The notes below the pieces were generated by a model. It ran no database searches, was not told the origin of the DNA, and worked only from the letters and a program-made list of their open reading frames with translations. Below, piece by piece: positions 50,447 to 61,067 of a stretch of DNA of 64,000 nucleotides; positions within the stretch are counted from its first letter, which is position 1; every line of letters starts with the position of its first letter. The DNA is from Helichrysum umbraculigerum (taxonomy: Eukaryota; Streptophyta; Magnoliopsida; Asterales; Asteraceae), in assembly GCA_949592205.1 (NCBI GenBank), contig CATIUR010000003.1, forward strand, positions 77,218,501 through 77,282,500, read 5' to 3'. Both the position numbers and the translations under genes were made by a program.

Positions 50447-50465
50447 AAGAATTTCGTCCCGAAAT

Positions 50466-53400
50466 TTATGTTGAAGTCGTGTTTGATGTTGAGTCAGGGA
50501 AAAGTTGAGGATACTTGAGTCGCATCTGGTCTTCCCGTTCCCAGGTGAATTCCGGACCGCGCCGCGAATTCCACCTTACTTTGACGATAGGAATACGACT
50601 TTGTTTAAGTTGTTTGACCTCACGGTCCATAATTTCAGCGGGTTCCTCAACAAAGTGAAGTTTTTCGTCGACTCGAATCTCATCGAGTGGAATGATAAGT
50701 GTCTCATCAGACAGACACTTCTTCAGGTTTGAAACATGAAATGTGGGATGCACGCTGCTGAGTTCGGATGGCAGCTGCAATCGATATGCCACTGGACCAA
50801 TCCTTTCGAGGATTTCGAATGGTCCAATGTATCTGGGATTTAACTTCCCTCGTTTGCCAAATCGGATTACGCCTTTCCAAGGCGATACTTTGAGTAGTAC
50901 TCGATCCCCAACTTGGAACTCGAGTGGTTTGCGTCTCACGTCAGCATAACTTTTCTGACGATCACGCGCGGCCTTGAGCTTGTTTTGAATTTCGACGATT
51001 CTCTCGGTCGTCTCGTGAATGATTTATGGACCTGTGAGTTGACTATCCCCAACTTCGGTCCAACAGATAGGTGACCGGCACTTACGACCGTACAGTGCCT
51101 CGAAAGGTGCAGCCTTAATGCTGGTATGATAACTGTTGTTGTACGAGAACTCGCACAATGGTAGGTGTTTTTCCCAGTTTACACCGAAGTCTAATACGCA
51201 GGCCCGTAGCATGTCTTCAAGTGTTTGAATTGTTCGTTCACTTTGGTCGTCGGTTTGAGGATGGTATGCGGTACTCATATCAAGTCGAGTACCCAGGGAT
51301 TTTTGAAGTGATTGCCAAAATTGTGAAGTGAAACGACTATCTCTATCGGAGATAATTGAGATTGGAACACCGTGTTTGGTCACGATTTCCTTCAGATAGA
51401 TTCTGGTGAGGCGTTCCATTTTGTCGGATTCCTTGATTGCCAGGAATTGAGCAGACTTTGTGAGACGATCCACGATCACCCAAATGGTATCGCAACCGTT
51501 CGCTGACTTGGGTAGTTTGGTTATGAAGTTCATGGCAATTTGTTCCCATTTCCATTCAGGAAGATCGGGTTGTTGAAGTAAACCAGAAGGTTTTTGATAT
51601 TCGATTTTGACCTTGGAGCAAGTAAGGCACTTGCTGACATAGGTGGCGATTTCAGCTTTCATGTTCGGCCACCAGTAGAAGTCCTTGATACCGTGATACA
51701 TTTTATCGGATCCCGGTTGGATAGAATATTTGGACTTGTGAGCTTCATCCATCACCAAGTCTCGTAGGTTCCCAAATTTAGGCAACCAGATTCGGTTTGA
51801 GAAATACCTAATCCCGTTAGGTTTAATTTCGAATTGTTTATCCATGCCCCGCAAGGCTTCATCTTTGACATTTTCGGGTTTTAAGGCTTCAAGTTGAGCA
51901 TTGAGAATTTAAATGTTTAGATTGTTGTGAATGGTTATACTGAGTGCTCGGACCCGAAGTGGTTTCACTCGTTCTTTTCGACTGAGGGCATCAGCAACAA
52001 CATTTGCATTGCCTGGATGATATTTGAGTTCGCAGTCGTAATCGGTAAGCAACTTGACCCATCGACGTTGCCTCATGTTGAGATCCTTCTGATCGAATAT
52101 GTGTTGGAGACTTTTGTGGTCTGTAAAGATTGTGCACCTAGTGCCATAGAGGTAATGTCTCCAAATTTTGAGAGCAAAAACGACAGCTCCTAGCTCGAGG
52201 TCGTGGGTGGTGTAATTCTTTTCATGAATCTTGAGTTGTCGTGAAGCATAAGCTATGACTTTGTCTCGTTGCATAAGCACGCAACCGAGACCTTGATGAG
52301 AAGCATCGCAGTATACCACGAAGTCATCGGTGCCCTCGGGTAATGATAGAATAGGAGCACTGCAAAGCTTTTGTTTTAACAGTTGGAATGCCGACTCTTG
52401 TTTATCAGTCCAGTCAAACTTTTTGTCTTTCTGGGTCAGAGTCGTGAGTGGTAAGGCTATTTTGGAGAAATTTTCGATGAATCGCCGATAGTACCCAGCA
52501 AGACCCAAGAATTGACGTACTTCAGTTGCAGTGGTGGGTGCTTGCCAGTCTTTGATGGCCTCGATTTTTGATGGGTCAACGTGAATCCCTTGACTGTCGA
52601 TCACGTGACCAAGAAATTGAACGGTTTGAATCCAGAACTCACACTTAGAGAATTTGGCGTAAAGATCCTCGTGTCTAAGTAGTTCAAGGATGGTTTTGAG
52701 GTGTTGCGCATGTTCTTGCTCGTTGTGCGAGTAAATGAGTATGTCATCGATAAAGACAATGACAAACCTGTTGAGGTAAGGTTTACACACCCGGTTCATG
52801 AGGTCCATGAATACAGCCGGTGCGTTGGTTAGACCGAAAGGCATCACTTGGAATTCGTAATGCCCGTAACGAGTTCTGAAAGCAGTTTTTGGAATATCGA
52901 TGTCGCGAACTCGTAACTGATGATATCCTGATCGCAGATCGATTTTTGAGTAGACACTTGAACCCTGAAGTTGGTCGAACAGGTCATCGATTCGAGGGAG
53001 TGGATACCGGTTCTTGACAGTTAACTTGTTCAACTCTCGATAGTCGATACACATTCGAAAAGAACCGTCTTTTTTCTTGACAAATAGGACCGGAGCTCCC
53101 CAAGGTGAAGAACTCGGCCTGATAAATCCTCGTTCCAGGAGTTCCTGTAATTGGGTGGACAATTCCTGAAGTTCGGATGGAGCTAAACGGTATGGTGCTC
53201 GGGCCACAGGCGCAGCACCTGGTACAAGATCGATTGAGAACTCAACCTGTCTTGGCGGTGGTAGACCAGGTAGTTCTTCGGGAAAGACTTCTGGAAAGTC
53301 TCGAACAATTGGAACATCCTCAAGTCGCTTCTCCTCCGACTTTTTCACCATGATGTGCGCAAGGATTGCTGGATAACCCTTTCTCAGAAATTTCCGGGTT

Positions 53401-54911
53401 TTTAGGCAAGATATGATGTTAAGCCTCGTCCCACCGGTCTCCCCCTGTATGACCAAGGTTCTACCGAAGGCGAGAGGTATGCGAACAATTTTGTCATGGC
53501 AAATGATTTCGGCGCGATGTTTGGATAACCAGTCCATGCCCACGATGACATCGAAACTTCCTATCTCAACAGGCATAAGATCTATGGAGAAGATTTCGTC
53601 GGCTAGATTTAAAGTGCAATTAGGTATCACACTATTGGTTTCTATCAATTTGCCATTTGCTAGCTCTACTGTGTACTTAACATCTAAAGCAACAGGTGTG
53701 ATGTCAAGTAGAGGGCAAAATTCATCGGAAATAAAACTCCTATCGGCACCAGTATCAAACAGAATAGAAGCAGTTAAATTGTTGAGGAGGAACATACCCG
53801 TGACCACATTCGGGTCCTGACGGGCGTCCCCTGAGTTGATCACGAAGGCGCTACTTTTGACGTTGTTGTTGCGGCTGTTGTTGTTGTTGCCCTTATTTTT
53901 CAATTTTGGGCACGTATCCCTAAAGTGTCCTGGATTCCCACATTCAAAGCAGGACTTTGGTTGTCGGGCATTTTTGTCAGAGGGGTTGTTGTTGGATCTG
54001 GGGGCTCGGCAATCCTTAGTCGAATGCCCGTACCTCCTGCAGTTGTTGCAAGGGGTATTGCACTGACCAAAGTGGTGATAGTTACACTTGGGACAATAAG
54101 GCCTGTCCCCGGTGTAGCTGCGATTGGATTCAGAGTTGGTGGTGTAGACTTGGATGGCGTTGTTTTTCTTGTTTGAGTTGTGGTGGTGTTCAGTGGATTT
54201 GCGTTTGTTGTTGATAGAGGATGAGGTGTTGGAAGCCCCACGGCTGACAACTAGGGCCATGAGTTCATGGGCCAATCGAATGGCACTTTCAGTGGTGGTT
54301 GGTTTGGATGAGGCGACATTTCCCTGGATGCTCTCAGGGAGTCCGCGGATGTATCTCTTGATACCCTTACTTTCCGGTTCAACCAAACTTGGGCATAGTA
54401 AGGCAAACTGCTGAAATTTGGTGGTATATTCAGTAACATCATTTCCCTGCACCGCCAGGTGCCAGAATTCTTCCTCCAGTCTATGCAGCTCTTCTTCAGG
54501 ACAGTATTTTTCTGTCAGCTTCTTCTTCAGTTCGGCCTAAGGAAGCCGATTTGCAACCTCAAGGCCTACAGAGTTTGCGGGGGTTTTCCACCACGTGAGT
54601 GCACCTTCCTGAAAGGTGTAAGCAGCGAATTTGACCTTGTTGTTCTCAGCGCAGTCGCAGAGACTGAAACCAGATTCCATACGCTCAATCCAACGGATAA
54701 AGCCAATGGCACCTTCCGTGCCCTTGAAATACAGTGGTTTACAGTTGAGAAAATCCTTGTAGGAACAAGGCTTGACATCAGAAGTGGTGGTGGTACTGAC
54801 TGTTTCCTCAGTCGTTCGGGTTGAATCCCGAGCAGCCAAGGCATCGGCTACGGCCCGAGTAACGGCAGCAGCGAGTTCAGCTTCACTGTAACTCTTTTTC
54901 TTCGGCGGCAT
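50466..54911 (-). pseudogene. Gag-pol of element G with three in-frame stops
   Basis: One frame of about 1481 codons from ATG at 54911 (MPPKKKSYSEAELAAAV). Gag capsid region, three zinc knuckles (CPKCNYHHFGQC; CNNCRRYGHSTKDC; CFECGNPGHFRDTC), protease DTGA at about 385, RT FIDDIL at about 720, RNase H, integrase HHCC and core, chromodomain ending EFTWEREDQMRLKYP. Stops at 54537-54539 (in capsid, at a position where relatives have Trp), 51909-51911 (RNase H to integrase linker) and 51024-51026 (integrase C-terminal part). No frameshift between them. Closely related to B throughout. Confidence 0.93.
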
Positions 54912-55211
54912 GATTCTTCAAGAAAGAAACAATAGGTACGTAAGAAATTGTACCAGGATGATAATTGTGGTGGATGTATGTATTAAAGCGACAATATACA
55001 CATCACAAGTATAAGAGTTCTATAATATAGGTTTAAATCGAACGAAATTGTCAATTGATATTACGTTGTTAAATGATTACAGACAATTTCAAGTTTGTTG
55101 AATTCAAAAGTTACAGACTTAGATATTGTGCCAAAAGTGCCGAGAATTGTTTCATCCGGTCAAATTACATTAATCCTACGAAAGTGCTATTGAGTGCAGA
55201 TTTAGCCTAAG

Positions 55212-55706
55212 CTAATTCTGACGAAGATTGAGTTGTGGCATTAAGGCAGTGAGACGGTCAACGGACTCTGCAAGTCGGCTAACCATTCTGAGTGCCTCCT
55301 CGGTTTCCCTCAAGCGTGTCTCACGCTGAGTCAACCTTGCTCGCAGGACAGTGATTTTGTTTTGATTGTCAGTCACTTGATTGTGGACGATCTCCATGGT
55401 CTCGATGGTTTCACCCACTCGATTTCCAAGAACGTCCATATTGTTGATAGCGTTTACATGGTCCTCAGAGACCTGAGCAACTTGCCCCATTAGGGTGAAT
55501 GTCCAGTTTTCACGGGTCTCTTGCAACTCGATGTCCATGTCACGCAGTTGTTGATCGTGACGGTGTAGCCTAGCGGCCAAATCCGTTAGTGTGAATTGAT
55601 TGGGGTACGGGCCCGCTCTAGGCAACCTAGGGTTCCTCCTAGCTACCCTTGAACTTTGTGATTCGTACGGATGAGAACGAGATGAGTTGGGTGGTGTGTT
55701 TGCCAT
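55212..55706 (-). CDS. Extra ORF upstream of gag in element G, coiled-coil protein
   Basis: 164 residues starting MANTPPNSSRSH, intact, ending 300 bp before the gag ATG and in the same frame as gag, as in B. From about residue 40 it is a charged, heptad-like helix (LAARLHRHDQQLRDMD, then LRARLTQRETRLRETEEALR). It is half the length of the B protein and lacks its acidic repeat, but the position and the coiled coil match (VARLVDHERRIGYLE in B, AARLHRHDQQLRDMD in G). Function unknown. It stays open although gag-pol has three stops. Confidence 0.7.
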   Translation of the reverse strand: MANTPPNSSRSHPYESQSSRVARRNPRLPRAGPYPNQFTLTDLAARLHRHDQQLRDMDIELQETRENWTFTLMGQVAQVSEDHVNAINNMDVLGNRVGETIETMEIVHNQVTDNQNKITVLRARLTQRETRLRETEEALRMVSRLAESVDRLTALMPQLNLRQN

Positions 55707-56066
55707 TCTGAGACAGAGTGTTAGAAAGAATTAGGCCTATATTCATATAATATAATATAGCCTAAGATTGTAAGTGAGGTCTATTTATGTATATATATGT
55801 ATATCACATGATAACCTATTGAGTGTCTAGCACAGACATGTTTTGAGTCCCGGTTCTCTCGAGGTCAGAGTCAACTAGTGTATCCTGTTCAGCCATAACT
55901 TCCTTCAGATCTTACATCATCTTTATTTAATTGTACATGGTTGATCAAGCTATGTTAAATTAAATTCGTATGCTGAAATCTCTGAACTGGTTATACCTAA
56001 TAGGGAATACTGCCTAACGGTCATAGTCTAGGTCCACTAAATGCAACCTAGTTCACTATAACCTTA

Positions 56067-56079
56067 GGCTCTGATACCA
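56067..56079 (-). other. Primer-binding site of element G, fused to truncated LTR
   Basis: The minus strand reads TGGTATCAGAGCC. The adjacent LTR does not start with the expected TG; it joins directly to LTR sequence homologous to 49324. Confidence 0.9.
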
Positions 56080-56082
56080 ATA

Positions 56083-57193
56083 GTTGGGCGACACTTGAGT
56101 AGTGTCGCTATGGCGACACTTATGAATTTTGGCGTCACTAAGGGAGTGTCGCTAAGTTAAATCTGGTTAAGTAATTCAGCGACACTTAAGTAGTGTCGCT
56201 ATAGAGGCGACACTTAGACATAGCGACACTTGACTAGTGTCGCTAGTACTGTTTTTGGCACACTAGCGACACTTCCAACTGTTCGCCGGATTTTGAGCCA
56301 AAAACGTGTTTTCCAGCGACCATTCGTTCCAAATCTTTTACCCAACCCTTATATGGACATTTTGAGCTTATATAAACAACAAACACATAAAAATGAGCGA
56401 AAACGGAGAGTTTCGGGTTTTTGTCGGAAACTTACGCGGTGTCGAATCGAAAATCCGAAAATATGAGGTTGTAGATCGTGATGTGGTGAATCTTTTGTCC
56501 CAAATGAGCTCCGAGATTTATGGTGATTTAGAGGTGTTATTTAGTGGTTTTAGATGATTGATGAAAATGGTGGTGATGATGATATTTGAGAGAAAAGAGA
56601 AGGAAGAGAGAGAGAGAGAGATAAAAGAGAAATGAGAAAAGAAAAGAAATGGGGAGGTGATTAAGGGATCTCCTCCCTTTTTCAGTCTCCGCGAAGTGTC
56701 CCGTGCGGTGTTCGTTTCCCCGATCGTTTAAACGCTAAATATTTATTTTATATGTTTTAATATACGTTTTAAAATACGAATAATTATTCAGTATTTTTGT
56801 TGAAGTATTTTACCAAACATTTAATAATTATATTATAAAAGGTGATTTGTCTCATTTTGTTTGCGAAGTTACATTTGATTCGCGTTCATATTAATTGTGT
56901 AATAAGACTTGGATACGAAATATTGTTGACATAATATTTTTAAGTGTGATAACGTTATTAATAATCCTTGTATTACTTAATAAAATATTGTTCACCAACG
57001 TCCGTATTAATTTGAATCGATATTACATTCGATTTGAAACTCGTACAATTTAAACAAACCGCATCATTGTGTAGATATATATTCAACAATATATATAATA
57101 ATTGATACATTAATTAGCCTAACTCAGAACTAATTACATGTATTAAAACTTGATTAGGCACTAAATTCTAGTCCTAAATTGACGGTTGTCACA
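56083..57193 (-). repeat. 5' LTR of element G, truncated
   Basis: Matches 49324-50431 of the other LTR. About 1.54 kb equivalent to 47787-49323, holding the intron signals, conserved hairpins and GC block, is missing. The promoter side is retained. Confidence 0.92.
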
Positions 57194-57198
57194 GTTTA

Positions 57199-57572
57199 AA
57201 ACACGTGCTGGTTGTTCTCCAGCGGTTTACAAACAGTACCGGTCGTTCTTCGGCCAAATACGCACGGGTCGTTCTCCCGTTCAAATAAAACAGTTTAATA
57301 CGCACGGGTCGTTCTCCCGTCCAAACATTGCTGGTCGTTCTCCAGCGAAACACAGTACCGGTCGTTCTCCGGTCAATACGCATGGGTCGTTCTCCCATCC
57401 AAAGACGCACGGGTCGTTCTCCCGTCCCTTGGCCAGTCGTTCTCTGGCACTAAAATACATAGCTGGTCGTTCTCCAGCGTTTATATAAAAGTACCGGTCA
57501 TTCTCCGGTTTACCAAACAAGTTTAAAGGTTTACAGTCGTTTGCAAAACAGTTTACCGGTCGTTCTCCGGTC
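57199..57572. repeat. Hairpin array with constant loop and changing stems in LTR F
   Basis: About twelve units with loop TCGTTCT (two with one change) and stems that change in a paired way: CTGG/CCAG, CCGG/CCGG, CGGG/CCCG, TGGG/CCCA, CCAG/CTGG. Outer bases pair too (GCTGG/CCAGC, ACCGG/CCGGT, ACGGG/CCCGT, ATGGG/CCCAT). Spacing is irregular, about 20-45 bp. Lies in the candidate intron of LTR F; G inserted next to its left part. Confidence 0.95.
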
Positions 57573-58175
57573 TAGTTAAAACAGTTTGTCGAATAAGTTA
57601 TCCCATTTGTTCAGTGTGTCAATATGAAAATGTTATTTCATAACAAAAGTTCGCAGAATAGTTTAAACAGTTCAAAGTACTCTAACTGTTCGAGTAAACA
57701 CGTATGATAAACAATCATATAAGTAAAAGCAGTTATGGCAATAATTAAAACAATTGACTATGTTTTTCACCCCTGTTTAAAAGCAGTTAAATCAGTAAAA
57801 GTAGGGGATGTAAACTCACCTGTTGAGTTAAGTAGTTGTGCGAGTGCTAGCAAACCTAAGCCCAAGTACAGTCCAGAATCTCCTAACGTCCTAAACGTAT
57901 GAGATTTAATAAGTATTGTGGATGTCTAAGCTAATCATCCATGCTAGTGTTTGTACAACCAAGTTATATTCAAAGTGTTTGTTAAACGTTCACGTTTGTA
58001 TTTCGTTGTTTGTGAAAATGTATACGACTCGTTGGTGATAGTTTGAAATCATAATTTCAATAAAATAGCGTGTCTGTAATGTTTGTAAAGTTCACATGTA
58101 GCATTGTATGTAAGTATTCGTTATCGGTTAAGTTCGACACTTAATGTAAAAATAGTTTGTAAAGTTTCTGTTTTC

Positions 58176-58428
58176 TGCGACACAATATGCGACACAATGG
58201 TTGTGTCGCATGGTGCGACACAATTCTGCGACACAAGGGTTGTGTCGCAGAGATTCGAGGTGCTGAGTCAACAGCGACATAAAGCGTTGTGTCGTATGGG
58301 TTTTGCGACATAAGGTGCGACATAATCGTTGTGTCGTATGGATACGACATAAGATGGTTTGGTACGACACAATCGTTGTGTCGTATGGTTTCTGCGACAC
58401 AGTATGCGACACAATGGTTGTGTCGCAT
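58176..58428. repeat. GCGACACAA hairpin array in LTR F
   Basis: About six units with 10-11-bp stems and 3-nt loops: ATGCGACACAA-TGG-TTGTGTCGCAT, CTGCGACACAA-GGG-TTGTGTCGCAG, TACGACACAA-TCG-TTGTGTCGTA. Stem changes are paired (CG to TA inside, A-T to C-G outside). Lies upstream of the donor at 57819, so in the first leader exon. Confidence 0.92.
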
Positions 58429-59616
58429 AGATGAACACCAGCCCAGAAACTTAGGCTGTCGCGATTTTTCCGATTAAAAACCCAAACCAAACGTATTTTT
58501 AAGCTTTAAAATCGTGTTTTCTTTGTTGTATGGGTTAATACTAAGTATATTAAACACTAATATGAAAGAAAACTTCAAAATCTAAGAATTTGTGGGATTT
58601 GTCGGAAACTTACGTGTGGCGGATTTGAAATCCGAAAAGGTAGAAAGATAGATCGTGTTGCCGTGATCGTTTTTCTCTATTTTGTTTGATGATTCGGCGT
58701 CGTTTGAGGGTAGTTTTGGTGTAATTAGTGTGGTTTTTTGGTTTAGTTTTTAGAGAGAGAGAAAGATGAGAGAAAAGAGAGTGTAGAGAGAGAGATGAAA
58801 GATGGAGAATGAGAATGGTGGAGGTGGGGAGGTGGGTTTTATTCCCCATTTCCCGTATCCGTGTTTGCGCTCCGTGTTTGTTTACCCGATCGTTAAATGT
58901 TACATTATTTTAACTAATACATTTTTAATTACATATTTCATTATATTTTTAATTAGGATCTTTTTATGAAACCAAATTAATTAATTTTATAAATTTCAAA
59001 CTTTGTTTCATCTTAATTATACAAGTTAACGTTTTGCGTTATAAAATGATATGTAAATATTATTGACATAATATTTAATTGTTTACGACGTTATTTAATA
59101 ATTTCGTTTTATTAAATAGTTTTGTTCACCAACAGTCGTATATTTTTGTCGCGTTTGTTTTCAGATTGTTCAGTACGTAATTACAACTAATTACAAATAC
59201 GTAATACTACGCGTATTATCTAATTGGGCTTTGCTAGACTTACCTCTAAAATGTGTTGTGAATTCACTCAAGTAGGGAATTAGCCTAAAATGCAAATGTT
59301 TAGCGTTAATAATAGTGTTTAAATTTGCGGGGTGTTACATTCTTCCTATGTTAGAGAAATCTCGTCCCGAGATTTAAAATCAAATCGGATCGCCCGCGGC
59401 GTATGTTTTCCGAATAAGTCACGTCGTCAATAATAATACCAATTTGCGTGGCGCTCAATTGTTGCCAGAAAAGTTTTAACGATTTAGTATACTCGCGGTT
59501 TAGTTTAAATAGTTATGCGTTCGATAATTGTCGAAGTTTACCAAGCGTTAAGTTTGAATAGACATTCGAACGAAACATATGTTAAATCGTAGCAACAGCT
59601 GTTAAGACATACCGTG

Positions 59617-60831
59617 CTAGCCGAGGTCCGCAACCGTTTCCGGTGCACGGAGAATGTATGCACGGCTACGACCCGGTGGGATGGTTGCGATGCGGTTGTT
59701 GTTGTTCTGATTGTTGTTCCCGGTGTTGTTCTGGTTGTTGTTCAGTCGTGGACATTGATTTCGAAAGTGTCCGGATTCACCGCACTCGAAGCACGCATTT
59801 GTTCGAGGAAGAGGGTTGGTTTTACAGTTTTGGGCCAAATGACCCCAGTTTCTGCAGTCTTGACAGAAGGCGCATTCGCTTGTGTGGTGCTTCCCGCACT
59901 TGTCACATTTCGGTTTGTTGCCAAGATAGGTTTTGGTTCCAGGGTTGGTGATTGCAGCGTAAGCTCGGGCATTCCCCGGGTTCCTATTTTGTTGACCCTG
60001 GCGGTCATTGCCCTCGTTGTTCCATTTCCGCTTATTGTTTCCAGAGTCGCCTGCATCAGTACGGGTAGGTTCAGTTTTCCCTGAGGTAGCTTTCAAAGTG
60101 CCGATCAGAATGGCAACGTCAGTTAAGCTTTGAGCCAGGTCCACTGCGCTCCTAAAGGTAGCTGGTTTTGAGGACATAACCATGCCTCGGATCTGTGGAG
60201 CCAAGCCCTTGTTGTAACGCTCGATACGTTTGCTTTCAGGAGTCACCATGTGAGGTACCAAACGTGCCTGTTCTTGAAACCGGGTTGTGTATCCAGAAAT
60301 GTCAGCACCGATCATTTGAACGTTCCAGAGTTCGGTTTCAAGTTTCTGCATCTCGTTGGGAGGGCAAAATTCCTCCATCATCATCTGTTTCAGAGTTTCC
60401 CAGGTCATGGAGTGAGCAGCTGGGCGTCCAATAATCTGGACATGAGCGTTCCACCATGTTAACGCTTTGTCAGCTAGTGTGCAGGTGGCGTATTTCACTA
60501 TTTTGTCGGTGGCGCAGTCGCTGATGTCGATCACCGATTCCATTTTCTCGATCCAGTGGACCAGGCCGATGGCCCCTTCGGTCCCGGTGAAGGTGCTGGG
60601 TTTACAAGACTGGAAGGTTTTGTAGGAACACCCCTGTTGGGTATTGGTTGGGGTTTCACTGTTGACGGGGGTGGCTCCAATGTTATGTACCACGTGTTCA
60701 CGATTTCGACTTGCCTCGTATTGGGCAATTGCCTCTGCTACACGACGTTCAATAATCTATTCGGTGGTTTCGACGACAGGAGGTGTATTTGTTTGGCGAC
60801 TGTTGCGAGTCTTTCTTTGTTTAGGCGGCAT
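59617..60831 (-). pseudogene. Gag of element F with one early stop
   Basis: Starts at ATG 60831 (MPPKQRKTRNS), the same opening as B and G. A TAG at codon 25 (60757-60759) breaks the frame; it continues without other stops for about 380 codons to TAG at 59617-59619. Contains the capsid region (TWWNAHVQI, then FCPPNEMQKLETELWNVQ), a spacer, and three zinc knuckles (CDKCGKHHTSEC; CQDCRNWGHLAQNC; CFECGESGHFRNQC). It ends just where protease begins in relatives. An ORF from 60693 begins at a GTG and is not a likely true start. If the stop is a late mutation, the element encoded Gag only. Confidence 0.85.
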
Positions 60832-61067
60832 GCTGACGTTCTGCGAGGAAGGAAATGCAGAAGTCAATGCCAATGAAAGGGATGTGAAGGATAAAAATTT
60901 CACATAGTTCAGTTATCGAGTATTTGAGGAAAAATGACAAGGTCCCCATCATGTATCTCACGACTATGAAACACCCATATGTACTTAGTATAATATAATC
61001 ACGTTGGCCAGGCGTCATTATATGATGCTTGATGCGTGTAAAGGCGTCTCGTGTTATAATTTATAAC
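60832..61067 (-). other. Leader fragment of F upstream of gag
   Basis: 236 bp of AT-rich sequence with no ORF. If F had the extra coiled-coil ORF it would begin further right, beyond the insertion of element I, so it cannot be judged. Confidence 0.5.

Larger units (their letters stand above)
47787..57193 (-). mobile_element. Ty3/gypsy chromovirus G with a truncated 5' LTR
   Basis: 9,407 bp, flanked by GTTTA (47782-47786 and 57194-57198). The 3' LTR (47787-50431) is complete; the 5' LTR (56083-57193) has lost the side next to the primer site. Carries an extra coiled-coil ORF and a gag-pol frame with three stops. The shared parts of the LTRs differ at roughly ten positions over 1.1 kb by eye. 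Inserted inside a hairpin array of LTR F. Confidence 0.95.
47190..59339 (-). repeat. 3' LTR of element F, split by element G
   Basis: Two blocks, 47190-47786 and 57199-59339 (about 2.74 kb), from TGTAACACCCCC to GGGGTGTTACA. Contains candidate intron donor CAACAG|GTGAGT at 57819 and acceptor TTTTTCAG|G at 47533, and two hairpin arrays (57199-57572 with 47660-47786, and 58176-58428). A pyrimidine-rich start of transcript lies near 58840-58740 on the minus strand. Confidence 0.9.
47190..61067 (-). mobile_element. Gag-only gypsy element F, interrupted by G and I
   Basis: The 3' LTR is 47190-59339, split by element G; the polypurine position is at 59340 and the gag frame at 59617-60831. After gag there are only about 280 bp to the LTR, so protease, RT, RNase H and integrase are missing. 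The 5' part is cut by element I at 61068 and its 5' LTR is outside the window. It lies in the copia relic. It depends on proteins from another element if mobile. Confidence 0.85.

Noticed and set aside
53413..54414. Plus-strand ORFs of 80-135 codons opposite gag-pol of G, and similar ones opposite B
   Set aside because: Shadows of the coding strand; they follow its codon pattern and have no independent features.
56083..57193. Second independent solo LTR next to G
   Set aside because: It is the truncated 5' LTR of G: it ends at the GTTTA duplication shared with the left edge and follows the primer site directly.
57186..57520. Overlapping ORFs of 70-100 codons on both strands with repeated peptides across the array of LTR F
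   Set aside because: The repeats come from the hairpin array read in several frames; no frame is favoured and there is no start context or known domain.
57199..57572. Resemblance to a CRISPR array (short palindromic repeats with spacers)
   Set aside because: The sequence is plant DNA inside an LTR, units vary in stem sequence, spacing is irregular and there are no cas genes.
59617..60693. Gag of F starting at 60693
   Set aside because: That codon is GTG; the ATG at 60831 matches the Gag start of B and G, with a TAG at codon 25 in between. Treated as a broken gene.
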